Below are positions 1 through 8,306 of a stretch of DNA of 64,000 nt, piece by piece; the stretch's first letter is position 1; every line of letters starts with the position of its first letter. Where the stretch lies: assembly GCA_049115695.1 (NCBI GenBank), contig JAGDZR010000011.1:248001-312000 (forward strand), read 5' to 3'. Below the pieces are notes generated by a model. That model was not told the DNA's origin. It ran no database searches and was given only the letters and a program-made list of their open reading frames with translations. The position numbers and the translations under genes are program-made. Source of the DNA: JAGDZR01 sp049115695. Its GTDB lineage: Bacteria > Bacteroidota > Bacteroidia > Cytophagales > Cyclobacteriaceae.

Positions 1-201
1 TTCTAAAATCATTTCGATAATCATCAGCGTACATAGAACCAAAAGAAGATTTCGTCCAATAAAGGGTAAATCAGTAAAATATTTATACCAACCCCATTGC
101 TTAAGCACTTCAAGAGACTCATATATATTGATGGACATCACGACAATTACCGCAACGGTGACCAGATATATGATGTAGAAGATGGTCTTAAACTTTTTCA
201 T
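1..201 (-). CDS. Partial membrane protein, cut by the left edge
   Basis: Only the first 67 codons are in the window; the gene continues past position 1. It starts at an ATG (199-201) and reads MKKFKTIFYIIYLVTVAVIV, a hydrophobic segment at about residues 7-24. A polar stretch rich in aromatic residues follows, and a second hydrophobic segment begins near residue 50. This looks like a small inner-membrane protein with at least two spans. I do not recognise the family. It lies 94 bp downstream of the ABC exporter on the same strand and may be the last gene of that unit. No function can be assigned from this fragment. Confidence 0.55.
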   Translation of the reverse strand, partial: MKKFKTIFYIIYLVTVAVIVVMSINIYESLEVLKQWGWYKYFTDLPFIGRNLLLVLCTLMIIEMILE

Positions 202-295
202 GACTATAGCCAATAGTGGGAAACGAAAATAGGGAATTTACAATATCCGTTGGATGATATGTGCATGAAATTGAATATTATGTCTTTAAGCCGGA

Positions 296-2119
296 TTATA
301 CTGACTGAATATTGATCATATTTTGGTAGGTACCTGATTTAGCCATCAACTCTTTATGTGTACCACGTTGAGCTATTTTCCCTTTGTCAATCACCAATAT
401 TTCATCAGCATGTTGGATTGTGCTGAGTCGATGCGCAATGATCAAAGTGGTACGATGCTGTGTTGCCTGATAGATCGCATCTTGAATCAGCTTTTCAGAT
501 TCAGCGTCCAATGCTGAGGTAGCTTCATCCAAAATTAATATTTCCGGATTTTTCAGAATTGCCCGCGCTATGGTAAGTCTTTGCCTCTGCCCTCCTGACA
601 ATTTGGTCCCGCGTTCACCAATAATGGTTTCATACCCTTCTTCCATTTGATCAATGAAAACATCTGCATGTGCCACCTGAGCTGCTTTCACGATCTCATC
701 TAAAGTTGCATCGGGTCTGCCAAAGGCTATGTTTCGACGCACTGTGTCGTTGAAAAGTATTGAGTCTTGAGTGACCATGCCAATCAATGATCTTAAGGAA
801 TCGATTTTTATTTCCTTAATGTCCGTTCCATCAATAGAAACATTTCCGTCTTCTACTTCATAGAAACGTGGGATCAGGTCAGCAATAGTAGATTTACCTC
901 CTCCTGAAGGCCCTACTAATGCAACGGTCTTGCCCTTCGAAATACTGAAGGAAACATCAGACAATACGGACTGACCATCATAGTTGAAAGATACATTTTT
1001 GAAACTTATACTTTTATGAAGTCCCATGATTTCAACCGCATCGGGTTTGTCAACAATCTGTTGGTTTTCGTCCATCAGCTGAAAAACTCTGTCTGCAGAA
1101 ACTACTCCCTTCTGTATATGTCCAAATGCGTTTGCAAATGATTTTGCCGGGACAAATACCTGACTAAAAATGATAAGAAAAACGATAAACGCTTCGGGTG
1201 AGAGATTGGAAGAATCGTCAAGGACCATCCCTCCACCTACTATCAAAACAATACACATAAAAGAGACACCAAGAATTTGCGAAATCGGTGATGCCAAATT
1301 AAACTTCTCAGAAATGCGCAAAGCAGTTTTTGAGTAATGATCAATTTCAGTATTGATTTTATCTAAAACATACTGTCTTACTGAAAACGCCTTGACGATT
1401 CTAATACCATCGAGCATTTCATGTAGACCTCCGGTCACATTCGCAATTGACGCTTGTGACTTTTTCGAATCTCGCCTCAAACGCTTAGCAATGAATCCAA
1501 TTGAAACCCCAGAAACAGGCAGCAGTAATAAAGTATAAAGCGTAAGCTCGGCTGACATGCTGAACAACGTCATAAACAATCCCAAAATCATCATAGGTTC
1601 TTTCAAAACAACTTTTAAGGTGCTAATGACAGTGGTTTCTACCTGCTGAACATCTGCCATGACCCTCGCCAAAATATCTCCGCGCTTAGTTTGTGTAAAG
1701 TATCTTAGATCAAACAAGGATATTTGATCGATCACTGACTTTCGCAAGTTGTTAACCAAACTTATTCCTGCTTTTGCCTGAATGATAGATGCCAGGTAAC
1801 CAAATAAGTTTCCCAACAGGGCTGACACTACCAAAACAGAACAGATGACATACAAAGATTTCGTGGTACCTTCATTTTCGATCATTGTGCCAAAATGGTA
1901 ATGGAAAGTTTGGGTTACATATTTGAGACTTATCTCGAAAGGTGGTAACGTGGTGACGTTTTCTTGCGTGCGAACGCCAAACAGTAACCGAAGGATCGGA
2001 ATTAACGTGACTAGATTGACTATGCTGAATATGACATGCAGAATAGTATAAATAAAATACAGTGGAACGAGTAGGCCAGGGGATTGAACGAATCCAAGCA
2101 CTCTCAGATAAGTCTTCAT
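296..2119 (-). CDS. ABC exporter, fused permease/ATPase (MsbA-like)
   Basis: This 607-residue protein has the usual length of a half-transporter: an N-terminal membrane domain (about 1-345, six predicted spans) and a C-terminal nucleotide-binding domain. The ATPase motifs are intact: Walker A GPSGGGKST near residue 402, signature LSGGQRQR near 506, Walker B ILILDEAT near 528 and the switch His in IAHRLST near 558. Such dimers flip lipids (the MsbA lipid A flippase) or export drugs or peptides. The pattern fits the MsbA/multidrug subfamily, but the substrate cannot be read from sequence. Its ATG directly abuts the stop codon of the upstream outer-membrane protein gene, so the two are very likely co-transcribed, which favours an envelope-lipid role. 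Confidence 0.9.
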   Translation of the reverse strand: MKTYLRVLGFVQSPGLLVPLYFIYTILHVIFSIVNLVTLIPILRLLFGVRTQENVTTLPPFEISLKYVTQTFHYHFGTMIENEGTTKSLYVICSVLVVSALLGNLFGYLASIIQAKAGISLVNNLRKSVIDQISLFDLRYFTQTKRGDILARVMADVQQVETTVISTLKVVLKEPMMILGLFMTLFSMSAELTLYTLLLLPVSGVSIGFIAKRLRRDSKKSQASIANVTGGLHEMLDGIRIVKAFSVRQYVLDKINTEIDHYSKTALRISEKFNLASPISQILGVSFMCIVLIVGGGMVLDDSSNLSPEAFIVFLIIFSQVFVPAKSFANAFGHIQKGVVSADRVFQLMDENQQIVDKPDAVEIMGLHKSISFKNVSFNYDGQSVLSDVSFSISKGKTVALVGPSGGGKSTIADLIPRFYEVEDGNVSIDGTDIKEIKIDSLRSLIGMVTQDSILFNDTVRRNIAFGRPDATLDEIVKAAQVAHADVFIDQMEEGYETIIGERGTKLSGGQRQRLTIARAILKNPEILILDEATSALDAESEKLIQDAIYQATQHRTTLIIAHRLSTIQHADEILVIDKGKIAQRGTHKELMAKSGTYQNMINIQSV

Positions 2120-3772
2120 TTAGAATAAGTAATTTCTCCTGACCGCATTCCATCTGAATCCTCCAGTGAGAATAGTCGATTTGCCGCTATTTGCACCGTT
2201 TACCACTCTGTACTTTATGCTTAGGTCAATAAAGAAGTTGTGAAATAGTTGATAGCTAAAAGTAGACTGAGTTAAAAACAACTCTGCCGTCAGACCCTGA
2301 CCTATTTCATGACCATATTCTTGTTGTCTCAGATTATAAGACTTCAGTGGGTTACTACCAAAACTCACACTATCCGCAACATCAGATCCTGATTTATTCA
2401 TCAAGACCAATATGTCTGCCGTAAGCCTGGGTATCGGTTGATAATTAGCTCGAATGATCCACTCCTTCAGATTGGCTCCCATTGGATGGGCAAGTGGTTG
2501 TAAATAATGCGTTTGTGCCGATAACAAGTTTTCGTGGGCATAGGTAAATGGCCGAATCCAGTTTCGTTCAACCTGGATGTCAAAATTTTCAATTGGTAAA
2601 TCATAGATATGCGCACCAATCTGGTAACCAAATTTATTCCCCCACCAGTTATTTCCACTTTTCAATTCAGAAATGGAAAAATCATCCAGCACAAATTGAC
2701 CATAGAGCGCTCCCCTGTTCATAACATTTAGTTTTGCTTCGAGACCCAATAAGGAATTGTCCGTACTGCCGTCTTGTTGCTCAACAGCTCTCAAAAAGGT
2801 AAACGGTACCTGATACTCCATTTTTGGACGACTCCCTCCGAGAGAATCTGCCCTTCCATACATGACGGACTCAAATATTCCAAGGTTGAAATTGTCGGTT
2901 ATGGCAAAATCAACATAGTGAAAGTTCAAGAATTTGTTTGGATAGTCCTTAGACCCCAGGTTTCCGCCATAGTAGGTAAAAACATCTGCGGTCAATTTTG
3001 ATAGGCTATTGGTGTACTTGATGCGCCAAACCTCAATAGAGTTTCTCAAGTACGGATGGCTGTTTGAAAAATCCGAAAGAAACAATGATCGTTCTCCATT
3101 TCCAATGAACTGCCGTCCATAGCCCAATTGACTTTGAATATGATCGGTCCATTGCACATTGACATGTCCAAACACCCTAAAGTAATCTGTAGTAGTTTCT
3201 CCATATTCCTTCCAAAAGCCTTCAAGCGGAATAACACCTATTGAATCCGCCACGTTCTTCACATAAGTTGGATACTCAGCTTGGTTTTCGGTGAAAAAAG
3301 AATAAAAACTCACACGCTCATCTATCGTCCCGCTCAATTCCAATCCCCTTCCATTGACAAACACCAATTTCTCATTGGTATTATCACTGCCAACTTGCAG
3401 ATCCCAAACAGGATTGATATGGAATATTAAATCATCCCCTTGATAGGAATAAAAATTGGATTTCTGTTGATAAAACCATTTTAGCATTGGTGTGCGAGCT
3501 CCATAGTCTGGGGCTCCCAGGTCCCAAAACTCAATTGCTGCTTGTGCAGCGTTGAATTGCTTGACCTCATTTTTGCGCGCTGAATCTGCAAGAATTGTAA
3601 GTAATCTATCCCTGCCAAAAGGTTTAACGGTAGTAAAGGAACGTGTTCCCGATAAAGTGGTTTGTTTTAAATGCAGTCCATATAAGTGATGTCCAACAGG
3701 AAGATCTGATGTCTGTCCGTGAACAATTGAGCCACAACAAACTGTGAAAATGATATAAAAGAATAATCTCAC
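2120..3772 (-). CDS. Outer-membrane beta-barrel protein, Wzi/RemB-like
   Basis: About 550 residues with an N-terminal signal peptide (RLFFYIIFTVCCGSIVHGQ) and then many alternating aromatic/polar beta-strands. The segment around GYGRQFIGNGERSLFLSDF and the following strands resemble the capsule-assembly Wzi family, which in gliding Bacteroidota includes RemB; this is family recall, not a search result. Wzi proteins are 18-strand outer-membrane barrels that help anchor surface polysaccharide. Start choice: no ATG fits; the GTG at 3770-3772 puts the signal peptide at the very N-terminus, while a TTG at 3788-3790 would add six residues. The gene directly precedes the ABC exporter with no gap, so a joint role in surface polysaccharide or lipid handling is plausible. 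Confidence 0.65.
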   Translation of the reverse strand: MRLFFYIIFTVCCGSIVHGQTSDLPVGHHLYGLHLKQTTLSGTRSFTTVKPFGRDRLLTILADSARKNEVKQFNAAQAAIEFWDLGAPDYGARTPMLKWFYQQKSNFYSYQGDDLIFHINPVWDLQVGSDNTNEKLVFVNGRGLELSGTIDERVSFYSFFTENQAEYPTYVKNVADSIGVIPLEGFWKEYGETTTDYFRVFGHVNVQWTDHIQSQLGYGRQFIGNGERSLFLSDFSNSHPYLRNSIEVWRIKYTNSLSKLTADVFTYYGGNLGSKDYPNKFLNFHYVDFAITDNFNLGIFESVMYGRADSLGGSRPKMEYQVPFTFLRAVEQQDGSTDNSLLGLEAKLNVMNRGALYGQFVLDDFSISELKSGNNWWGNKFGYQIGAHIYDLPIENFDIQVERNWIRPFTYAHENLLSAQTHYLQPLAHPMGANLKEWIIRANYQPIPRLTADILVLMNKSGSDVADSVSFGSNPLKSYNLRQQEYGHEIGQGLTAELFLTQSTFSYQLFHNFFIDLSIKYRVVNGANSGKSTILTGGFRWNAVRRNYLF

Positions 3773-3848
3773 TTCAACAAAACTAACCAACTAAACCCTC
3801 ATGACAGAAAATCAATGCAATCAAATTAGATTTTGAAAACCGTAACCC

Positions 3849-3879
3849 TTTGGATAAGTTGTATTTATCTCTATCTTTG
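3849..3879 (+). promoter_or_regulatory. Bacteroidota-type promoter of the L31 gene
   Basis: TTTG at 3849-3852, a 19-nt spacer and TATCTTTG at 3872-3879 match the Bacteroidota housekeeping consensus (-33 TTTG, -7 TAnnTTTG) exactly. Transcription would start near 3886, giving a leader of about 24 nt before the L31 start codon. Confidence 0.75.
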
Positions 3880-3909
3880 CAATCCTTTTTTAAGAAACGA
3901 GGGATCAAG

Positions 3910-4152
3910 ATGAAAAAAGACATACATCCAGAGTACAAAGAAGTAGTGTTTTTAGATACTTCGAGCGATTTCAAATTCATGACGAAATCGACGATGACTT
4001 CAGAAGAAACGATCAAGTGGGAAGACGGTAACGAATATCCTTTAATTAAGATAGAAGTTAGTTCTGCTTCACATCCATTCTACACTGGCAAGAAGTTATT
4101 TGTAGATACTGCAGGTAGAGTGGAGAAATTCAACAGACGATACAAGAAATAA
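3910..4152 (+). CDS. rpmE2: 50S ribosomal protein L31 type B
   Basis: This 80-residue protein (MKKDIHPEYKEVVFLDTSSD...) is ribosomal protein bL31 of the B type: it lacks the CxxC zinc-binding cysteines of the A type and ends in the typical basic FNRRYKK tail. It binds the large subunit at the central protuberance and bridges the subunits. The reading frame is open 60 nt further upstream, but the family start MKKDIHPEY and the promoter at 3849-3879 place the start at 3910. In many bacteria the zinc-free form is used when zinc is scarce; whether a zinc-containing paralogue exists elsewhere cannot be seen here. A terminator follows 26 nt after the stop. Confidence 0.95.
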   Translation: MKKDIHPEYKEVVFLDTSSDFKFMTKSTMTSEETIKWEDGNEYPLIKIEVSSASHPFYTGKKLFVDTAGRVEKFNRRYKK

Positions 4153-4177
4153 TTACCGTATTTCTTCAAAACATATA

Positions 4178-4211
4178 AGTCTTCAGGAGCTTTTTTCCTG
4201 GAGACTTTTTT
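4178..4211 (+). terminator. Rho-independent terminator after L31
   Basis: Arms AGTCTTCAGGA (4178-4188) and TCCTGGAGACT (4196-4206) form an 11-bp stem with one internal G-T pair, followed by a T-run at 4206-4211. It is oriented for the L31 transcript and ends only about 10 bp before the next start codon. Confidence 0.85.
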
Positions 4212-4221
4212 ATTTTGCGGC

Positions 4222-5403
4222 ATGCCAATCGCCTTCTTTGACTCATCAGTCAGTCATACTCACTTACTGCCCCTTACTTACTTAAAACCATGCTGCGATC
4301 TAAGAGTGGGCATACTCACCATTCGAGAAAAATGGGAAAAGTGTCTGTCTACAACAACCACAGGTTTTAAAACCCGGGAATATCTATCTCCAATGTTTCG
4401 CCCACCAGATTTGGAACAGGAAGTCATCTGGATAAACGGCGTTGTACTGCCAGAGAATGAGCTCGTCAGGCAAGTAATGTCGCTTGAAAGTGGTCAATCC
4501 ATATCCTACAACGGAACGCTTATTGCTACCAAATCCTCAAGGGCAGAAATACAACCTCACAACCTTGGGCTTGAACATGCACCTGAACAGCTATCATGGT
4601 GTTGGGACATTTTTTTAAAAAACGGCAGTGAGATTCGAAAGGACTACCAACTGATCACTTCCGGTAGAGCCTCTTGTGAAATAGATGATCCATTTACTCA
4701 AGTCTATTCGAACGAAAACATTTTTATTGAAGAAGGCGCCAGTATCAAAGCGAGTTTGCTGAATGCGGAGAATGGACCCATATATATAGGGAAAAATGCT
4801 GAGGTGCATGAAGGAGCAATCATCAGAGGACCATTTGCACTTTGTGAAAATAGCGTAATTTCTATGGGCGGACGCATGCGTGGTGACATCACTGTCGGTC
4901 CGTTCTCAAAAATTGGAGGCGAAATAGGCAACTCTGTCATTCAGGGTTACACAAGCAAGGGGCATGACGGTTACTTAGGAAATGCTGTATTAGGTGAGTG
5001 GTGTAACCTGGGAGCAGACACCAATAATTCAAACTTGAAAAACAACTACAAAAATGTAAAAATGTGGAACCATGAAACCTCAGCAATGATGGATACGGGA
5101 CTGCAGTTTTGTGGTTTGATAATGGGGGACCATTCTAAGTGCAGTATCAATACGATGTTCAATACAGGAACCACTGTTGGATTATCTGCCAGCATTTTTG
5201 GTGGTAGCTTCCCGCCAAATTTTGTTCCCTCTTTCAGTTGGGGTGGTTCCGAAGGTCTATCCACCTATGAAATTGACAAAATGATCGACACACTTTCTTT
5301 TGTGATGGCCAGAAGACATCAAACGCCAAGTGAGTTGTACATTGAGGCGCTTAACCATATTTTTAAGGCTACACAACCAGATCGTTTCTGGGAAAAAAAA
5401 TAA
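4222..5403 (+). CDS. GlmU-like protein with left-handed beta-helix; degenerate nucleotidyltransferase domain
   Basis: 393 residues. The N-terminus (MPIAFFDSSV..., LRVGILTIREKWEKCL) matches a Bacteroidota family annotated as putative sugar nucleotidyltransferase of GlmU type. The C-terminal half (about 165-330) has hexapeptide repeats of a left-handed beta-helix, for example IYIGKNAEVHEGAIIRGPFA and ISMGGRMRGDITVGPFSKIG, as in GlmU acetyltransferase domains. The glycine-rich loop of active pyrophosphorylases (L-A-A-G-x-G-T-R-M) is not present at the N-terminus, so nucleotidyl transfer is doubtful; acyltransferase activity on a sugar is possible. It sits 3 nt before holB and probably heads the holB-hemC unit, yet directly follows a terminator. 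True substrate unknown. Confidence 0.75.
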   Translation: MPIAFFDSSVSHTHLLPLTYLKPCCDLRVGILTIREKWEKCLSTTTTGFKTREYLSPMFRPPDLEQEVIWINGVVLPENELVRQVMSLESGQSISYNGTLIATKSSRAEIQPHNLGLEHAPEQLSWCWDIFLKNGSEIRKDYQLITSGRASCEIDDPFTQVYSNENIFIEEGASIKASLLNAENGPIYIGKNAEVHEGAIIRGPFALCENSVISMGGRMRGDITVGPFSKIGGEIGNSVIQGYTSKGHDGYLGNAVLGEWCNLGADTNNSNLKNNYKNVKMWNHETSAMMDTGLQFCGLIMGDHSKCSINTMFNTGTTVGLSASIFGGSFPPNFVPSFSWGGSEGLSTYEIDKMIDTLSFVMARRHQTPSELYIEALNHIFKATQPDRFWEKK

Positions 5404-5406
5404 TAC

Positions 5407-6522
5407 ATGCAATTTGCCAGTATTCCAGGTCTTGATCACATCAAGGATGCCTTGATATCCTCTTACAAGAGAAATCATTTGGCTCATGCCCAATTGTTTA
5501 GTGGGCCCGAAGGATCCGGCACCCTGCCAGTAGCGCTTGCGCAGATCACCTATTTGCTTTGCGAAGACAAGCTAGAAAACGATAGTTGTGGAGCATGCAG
5601 CAATTGTCAGAAAATGGCAAAGTACATTCATCCTGATGTTCATTTTTTTTACCCAAGTTCAAAAGTTGACAAGGACACGGCCCTAAAGAAGCAGGCTGAG
5701 ACTTGGAGGTCTTTCCTGACTGAAACGCCATTTGGCAATATTGAAGACCTGGTTGAAGTCATGGAAACAGAAAACAAGGTCAATCAGATCAGCAAGGAAA
5801 AATCGAGGGACATCATCAAAACGGTGAGCATGAAGTCGTTTGAGGGAGGATTAAAGATATTGTTGATCTGGTATCCCGAGCATATGCATTCAAATGCAGC
5901 AAATGCTATCCTCAAAGTATTGGAGGAGCCGCCGGCTAATACCATTTATTTTCTGGTCACTCACAATTATGAACAAATCATTACTACCATTCTCTCGAGA
6001 ACACAACTCGTAACTGTGCCGGGTTTTACTGATGAGAGCATAGCGGAATACTTACAATCTCGGCTTCAAGTTGAACCTGAAAAGGCACTTCGAATTGGCA
6101 AACAAGCCAATGGGAGCTTGAGAAAAGCGATCAAAGATCTTGAATCCTCTCAAGACATGATCTATACACAGTTTCAAGAATGGATGCGTGATTGTCTTTC
6201 AGCTAACTTCTCAAAATTAAATGGTTCAAGTGAGCAATTTGGTCGATCCAGCAAATCTCAGCAACGGTCATTCCTGCAATATTGTCTTGGACTTACCCGA
6301 TCATCGCTTCTATCACAATGTGAACTTTCATTGGTAAAAGGAGAAGCGGATGAAAAGACATTCGTGAGCAAATTTGGTCAGGCTCTTGCCATTGACAAAT
6401 TGCAAGTCTTGTATCAGGAACTCAACAAAACGATCAGTCAATTGGATAGAAATGCTAACGCACGCATGGCACATTTGGCATTGAGCATCAGGTTAACAGA
6501 AGTACTTAGAGCAAAATTCTAA
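5407..6522 (+). CDS. holB: DNA polymerase III subunit delta'-like clamp-loader protein
   Basis: 371 residues of AAA+ clamp-loader type. The P-loop position reads GPEGSGTLP, with the lysine missing; this is normal for delta', which does not hydrolyse ATP. A zinc-binding cluster follows (CGACSNCQ, with one cysteine further upstream). The usual SRC motif appears as SRTQ. The line NAANAILKVLEEPPANTIYFLVTH is diagnostic but is cited here only by its core KVLEEPP. The protein helps open and load the sliding clamp at the replication fork. Its stop codon overlaps the hemC ATG by one base (TAATG), indicating translational coupling. Confidence 0.9.
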   Translation: MQFASIPGLDHIKDALISSYKRNHLAHAQLFSGPEGSGTLPVALAQITYLLCEDKLENDSCGACSNCQKMAKYIHPDVHFFYPSSKVDKDTALKKQAETWRSFLTETPFGNIEDLVEVMETENKVNQISKEKSRDIIKTVSMKSFEGGLKILLIWYPEHMHSNAANAILKVLEEPPANTIYFLVTHNYEQIITTILSRTQLVTVPGFTDESIAEYLQSRLQVEPEKALRIGKQANGSLRKAIKDLESSQDMIYTQFQEWMRDCLSANFSKLNGSSEQFGRSSKSQQRSFLQYCLGLTRSSLLSQCELSLVKGEADEKTFVSKFGQALAIDKLQVLYQELNKTISQLDRNANARMAHLALSIRLTEVLRAKF

Positions 6523-7439
6523 TGGGCAGTATTAGAATTGGCACGCGCAAAAGCAAATTGGCACTCTGGCAAGCCGAATGGGTAGCAAAACGACTAGAAG
6601 ATGTTGGCCTGACCACAGAATTGGTAACCATGGATACCAAGGGTGACAAAATCCTGGACGTTTCAATATCAAAAATTGGCAGCAAAGGCGTTTTTACAGA
6701 AGAACTAGAGGAAAAGTTGTTGACAGGCGAAATGCACATCGCAGTGCACAGTGCAAAAGACATGCAAAGTCGGTTACCAACACCATTTGAAATCATTGCT
6801 TTCTGCGAAAGAGAAAAGGCGAACGATGTGCTTGTGAGCGATCAGGAACTTTCCCTTTCAGGTCCTCCTATCATCATAGGTACATCCAGCACGAGGCGCA
6901 TTGCCTTTCTGAAAAATGCTTATCCACAACATACCATTGTTGAAATGAGGGGCAACCTTCAGACTCGATTAGAAAAAATGAGGAGAGGCGATTGCGAAGC
7001 AATGATGCTGGCCTATGCAGGTGTACATCGAATGGGCTTCACCAAGGTTATAAAGCAGATGATTGACATAGATACTTTCGTTCCCGCAGTGGGTCAGGGT
7101 AGTGTCGCAATTGAAGCGTCCTCCACATTAGAGCCAGCATTGAAAAATCGGATCGTCAATGCGCTCAATCATCAACCAACCGAGCGACGGTTAATGGCAG
7201 AACGGGCATATCTAGCTCAAATGGACGGTGGGTGTTCAATTCCGGTCTTTGCCCATTCAATTTTGATAGGAGACAGGTTAAAAATAAGAGGCGGAATCAT
7301 AAGCCTGGATGGATCTGAGAAGATTGAAGAAACCCTAGAGGGTTTCGACCCTGTCGAACTTGGTCAACAACTTGCCGATACCATTCTTAAGGCCGGTGGA
7401 GACAAGATTCTAGCGGAAATAAAAAGCCAACTTGATTAA
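6522..7439 (+). CDS. hemC: Hydroxymethylbilane synthase (porphobilinogen deaminase)
   Basis: 305 residues, the usual length. It joins four porphobilinogen molecules into hydroxymethylbilane, the third common step of haem synthesis, in the cytoplasm. Visible family motifs: IRIGTRKSKLALWQA at the N-terminus, VHSAKDM, GTSSTRR, and MRGNLQTRLEKM. The dipyrromethane cofactor cysteine is C238 in MDGGCSIPV. All are intact, so an active enzyme is expected. It overlaps holB by one base. No other haem gene is adjacent, so the pathway is dispersed in this genome. Confidence 0.97.
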   Translation: MGSIRIGTRKSKLALWQAEWVAKRLEDVGLTTELVTMDTKGDKILDVSISKIGSKGVFTEELEEKLLTGEMHIAVHSAKDMQSRLPTPFEIIAFCEREKANDVLVSDQELSLSGPPIIIGTSSTRRIAFLKNAYPQHTIVEMRGNLQTRLEKMRRGDCEAMMLAYAGVHRMGFTKVIKQMIDIDTFVPAVGQGSVAIEASSTLEPALKNRIVNALNHQPTERRLMAERAYLAQMDGGCSIPVFAHSILIGDRLKIRGGIISLDGSEKIEETLEGFDPVELGQQLADTILKAGGDKILAEIKSQLD

Positions 7440-7441
7440 CA

Positions 7442-7449
7442 TATCTTTG
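7442..7449 (+). promoter_or_regulatory. Possible -7 element before the cyclophilin gene
   Basis: TATCTTTG matches the Bacteroidota -7 element and lies 20 bp upstream of the cyclophilin start, just after the hemC stop. No TTTG or TTG is found about 19 bp further upstream, so this is at best a weak or extended promoter. Confidence 0.3.
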
Positions 7450-7469
7450 CTCAATATTTTATTAATACG

Positions 7470-8306
7470 ATGAAAAAAGTACTCTCAATACTAATTATTT
7501 CAGTTCTCTTTCTTGTCAGCTGCAAGGACGATCAGGACATTTTAGTGAATATCCACACCCCAATGGGCACCATGAAAGTCTTGTTATACGATGAGGCACC
7601 TCTTCACAAGAAAAATTTCCTGGAATTGGCGCAAGCTGGAAAGTACGACAGCACTATCTGGCACAGGGTGATGGAAGGTTTTATGATTCAGGGAGGAAAT
7701 GTATTTGAAAAAGAAGGAATACAAGAAAGTCCATCTGATAGAATTCCCGCTGAATTTATTCAAGGACTTATGCATACTAAAGGCGCTTTAGCAGCAGCAC
7801 GTCAACCCGATCAGGCAAATCCAGAAAAAATGTCGAGCTCTTGCCAGTTTTATATTGTGCAAGGAACTGTCCTAGACGAACAAGAAATGACAGTAGATCA
7901 GATTGCGCTTAGTCAGGGTTTGAGCCAATTACTATCAAGGCCCGAGTACGACACTATTATGGTCAAATTCCAGGCATTGGCACAGCAGCGCAAAAGTGCA
8001 GAGATGAACAAACTGGCGCTCAACTATGTGGATCTCTGTGAAAAAGAACTTGGGATTAAGTTGAAAAAGGATGTAGATCCTGAACGCCTTAAAGCGTACA
8101 CTACATTAGGTGGGTCTCCTCACCTGGATGGTGAATACACGATATTTGGACGTGTGGTTGAAGGGCTCGATGTGATTGACAAGATTGCAGCTGTTGAGGT
8201 TGGACGAGGAAACAGACCCAATACGCCTGTTCATTTGACCATGACACTTGAGCCAATGAAGAAAAAACAGATCACAGAGAAATACGGATACAAATACGCT
8301 GAGTAA
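7470..8306 (+). CDS. Lipoprotein cyclophilin-type peptidyl-prolyl isomerase with an insertion
   Basis: 278 residues. A lipoprotein signal ends in FLVSC (C18), so the enzyme is probably membrane-anchored on the periplasmic side and helps fold exported proteins. Cyclophilin motifs are present: IHTPMGTMKVLLYDEAP, WHRVMEGFMIQGG (catalytic Arg66), SSSCQFYIVQG and LDGEYTIFGRVVEGLDV. The normally continuous core between QFYIVQG (ends 132) and LDGEY (starts 219) is split by about 85 residues with a helical, charged composition. This insert is seen in other Bacteroidota cyclophilins as far as I recall. It abuts the next gene with no intergenic base. Confidence 0.9.
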   Translation: MKKVLSILIISVLFLVSCKDDQDILVNIHTPMGTMKVLLYDEAPLHKKNFLELAQAGKYDSTIWHRVMEGFMIQGGNVFEKEGIQESPSDRIPAEFIQGLMHTKGALAAARQPDQANPEKMSSSCQFYIVQGTVLDEQEMTVDQIALSQGLSQLLSRPEYDTIMVKFQALAQQRKSAEMNKLALNYVDLCEKELGIKLKKDVDPERLKAYTTLGGSPHLDGEYTIFGRVVEGLDVIDKIAAVEVGRGNRPNTPVHLTMTLEPMKKKQITEKYGYKYAE

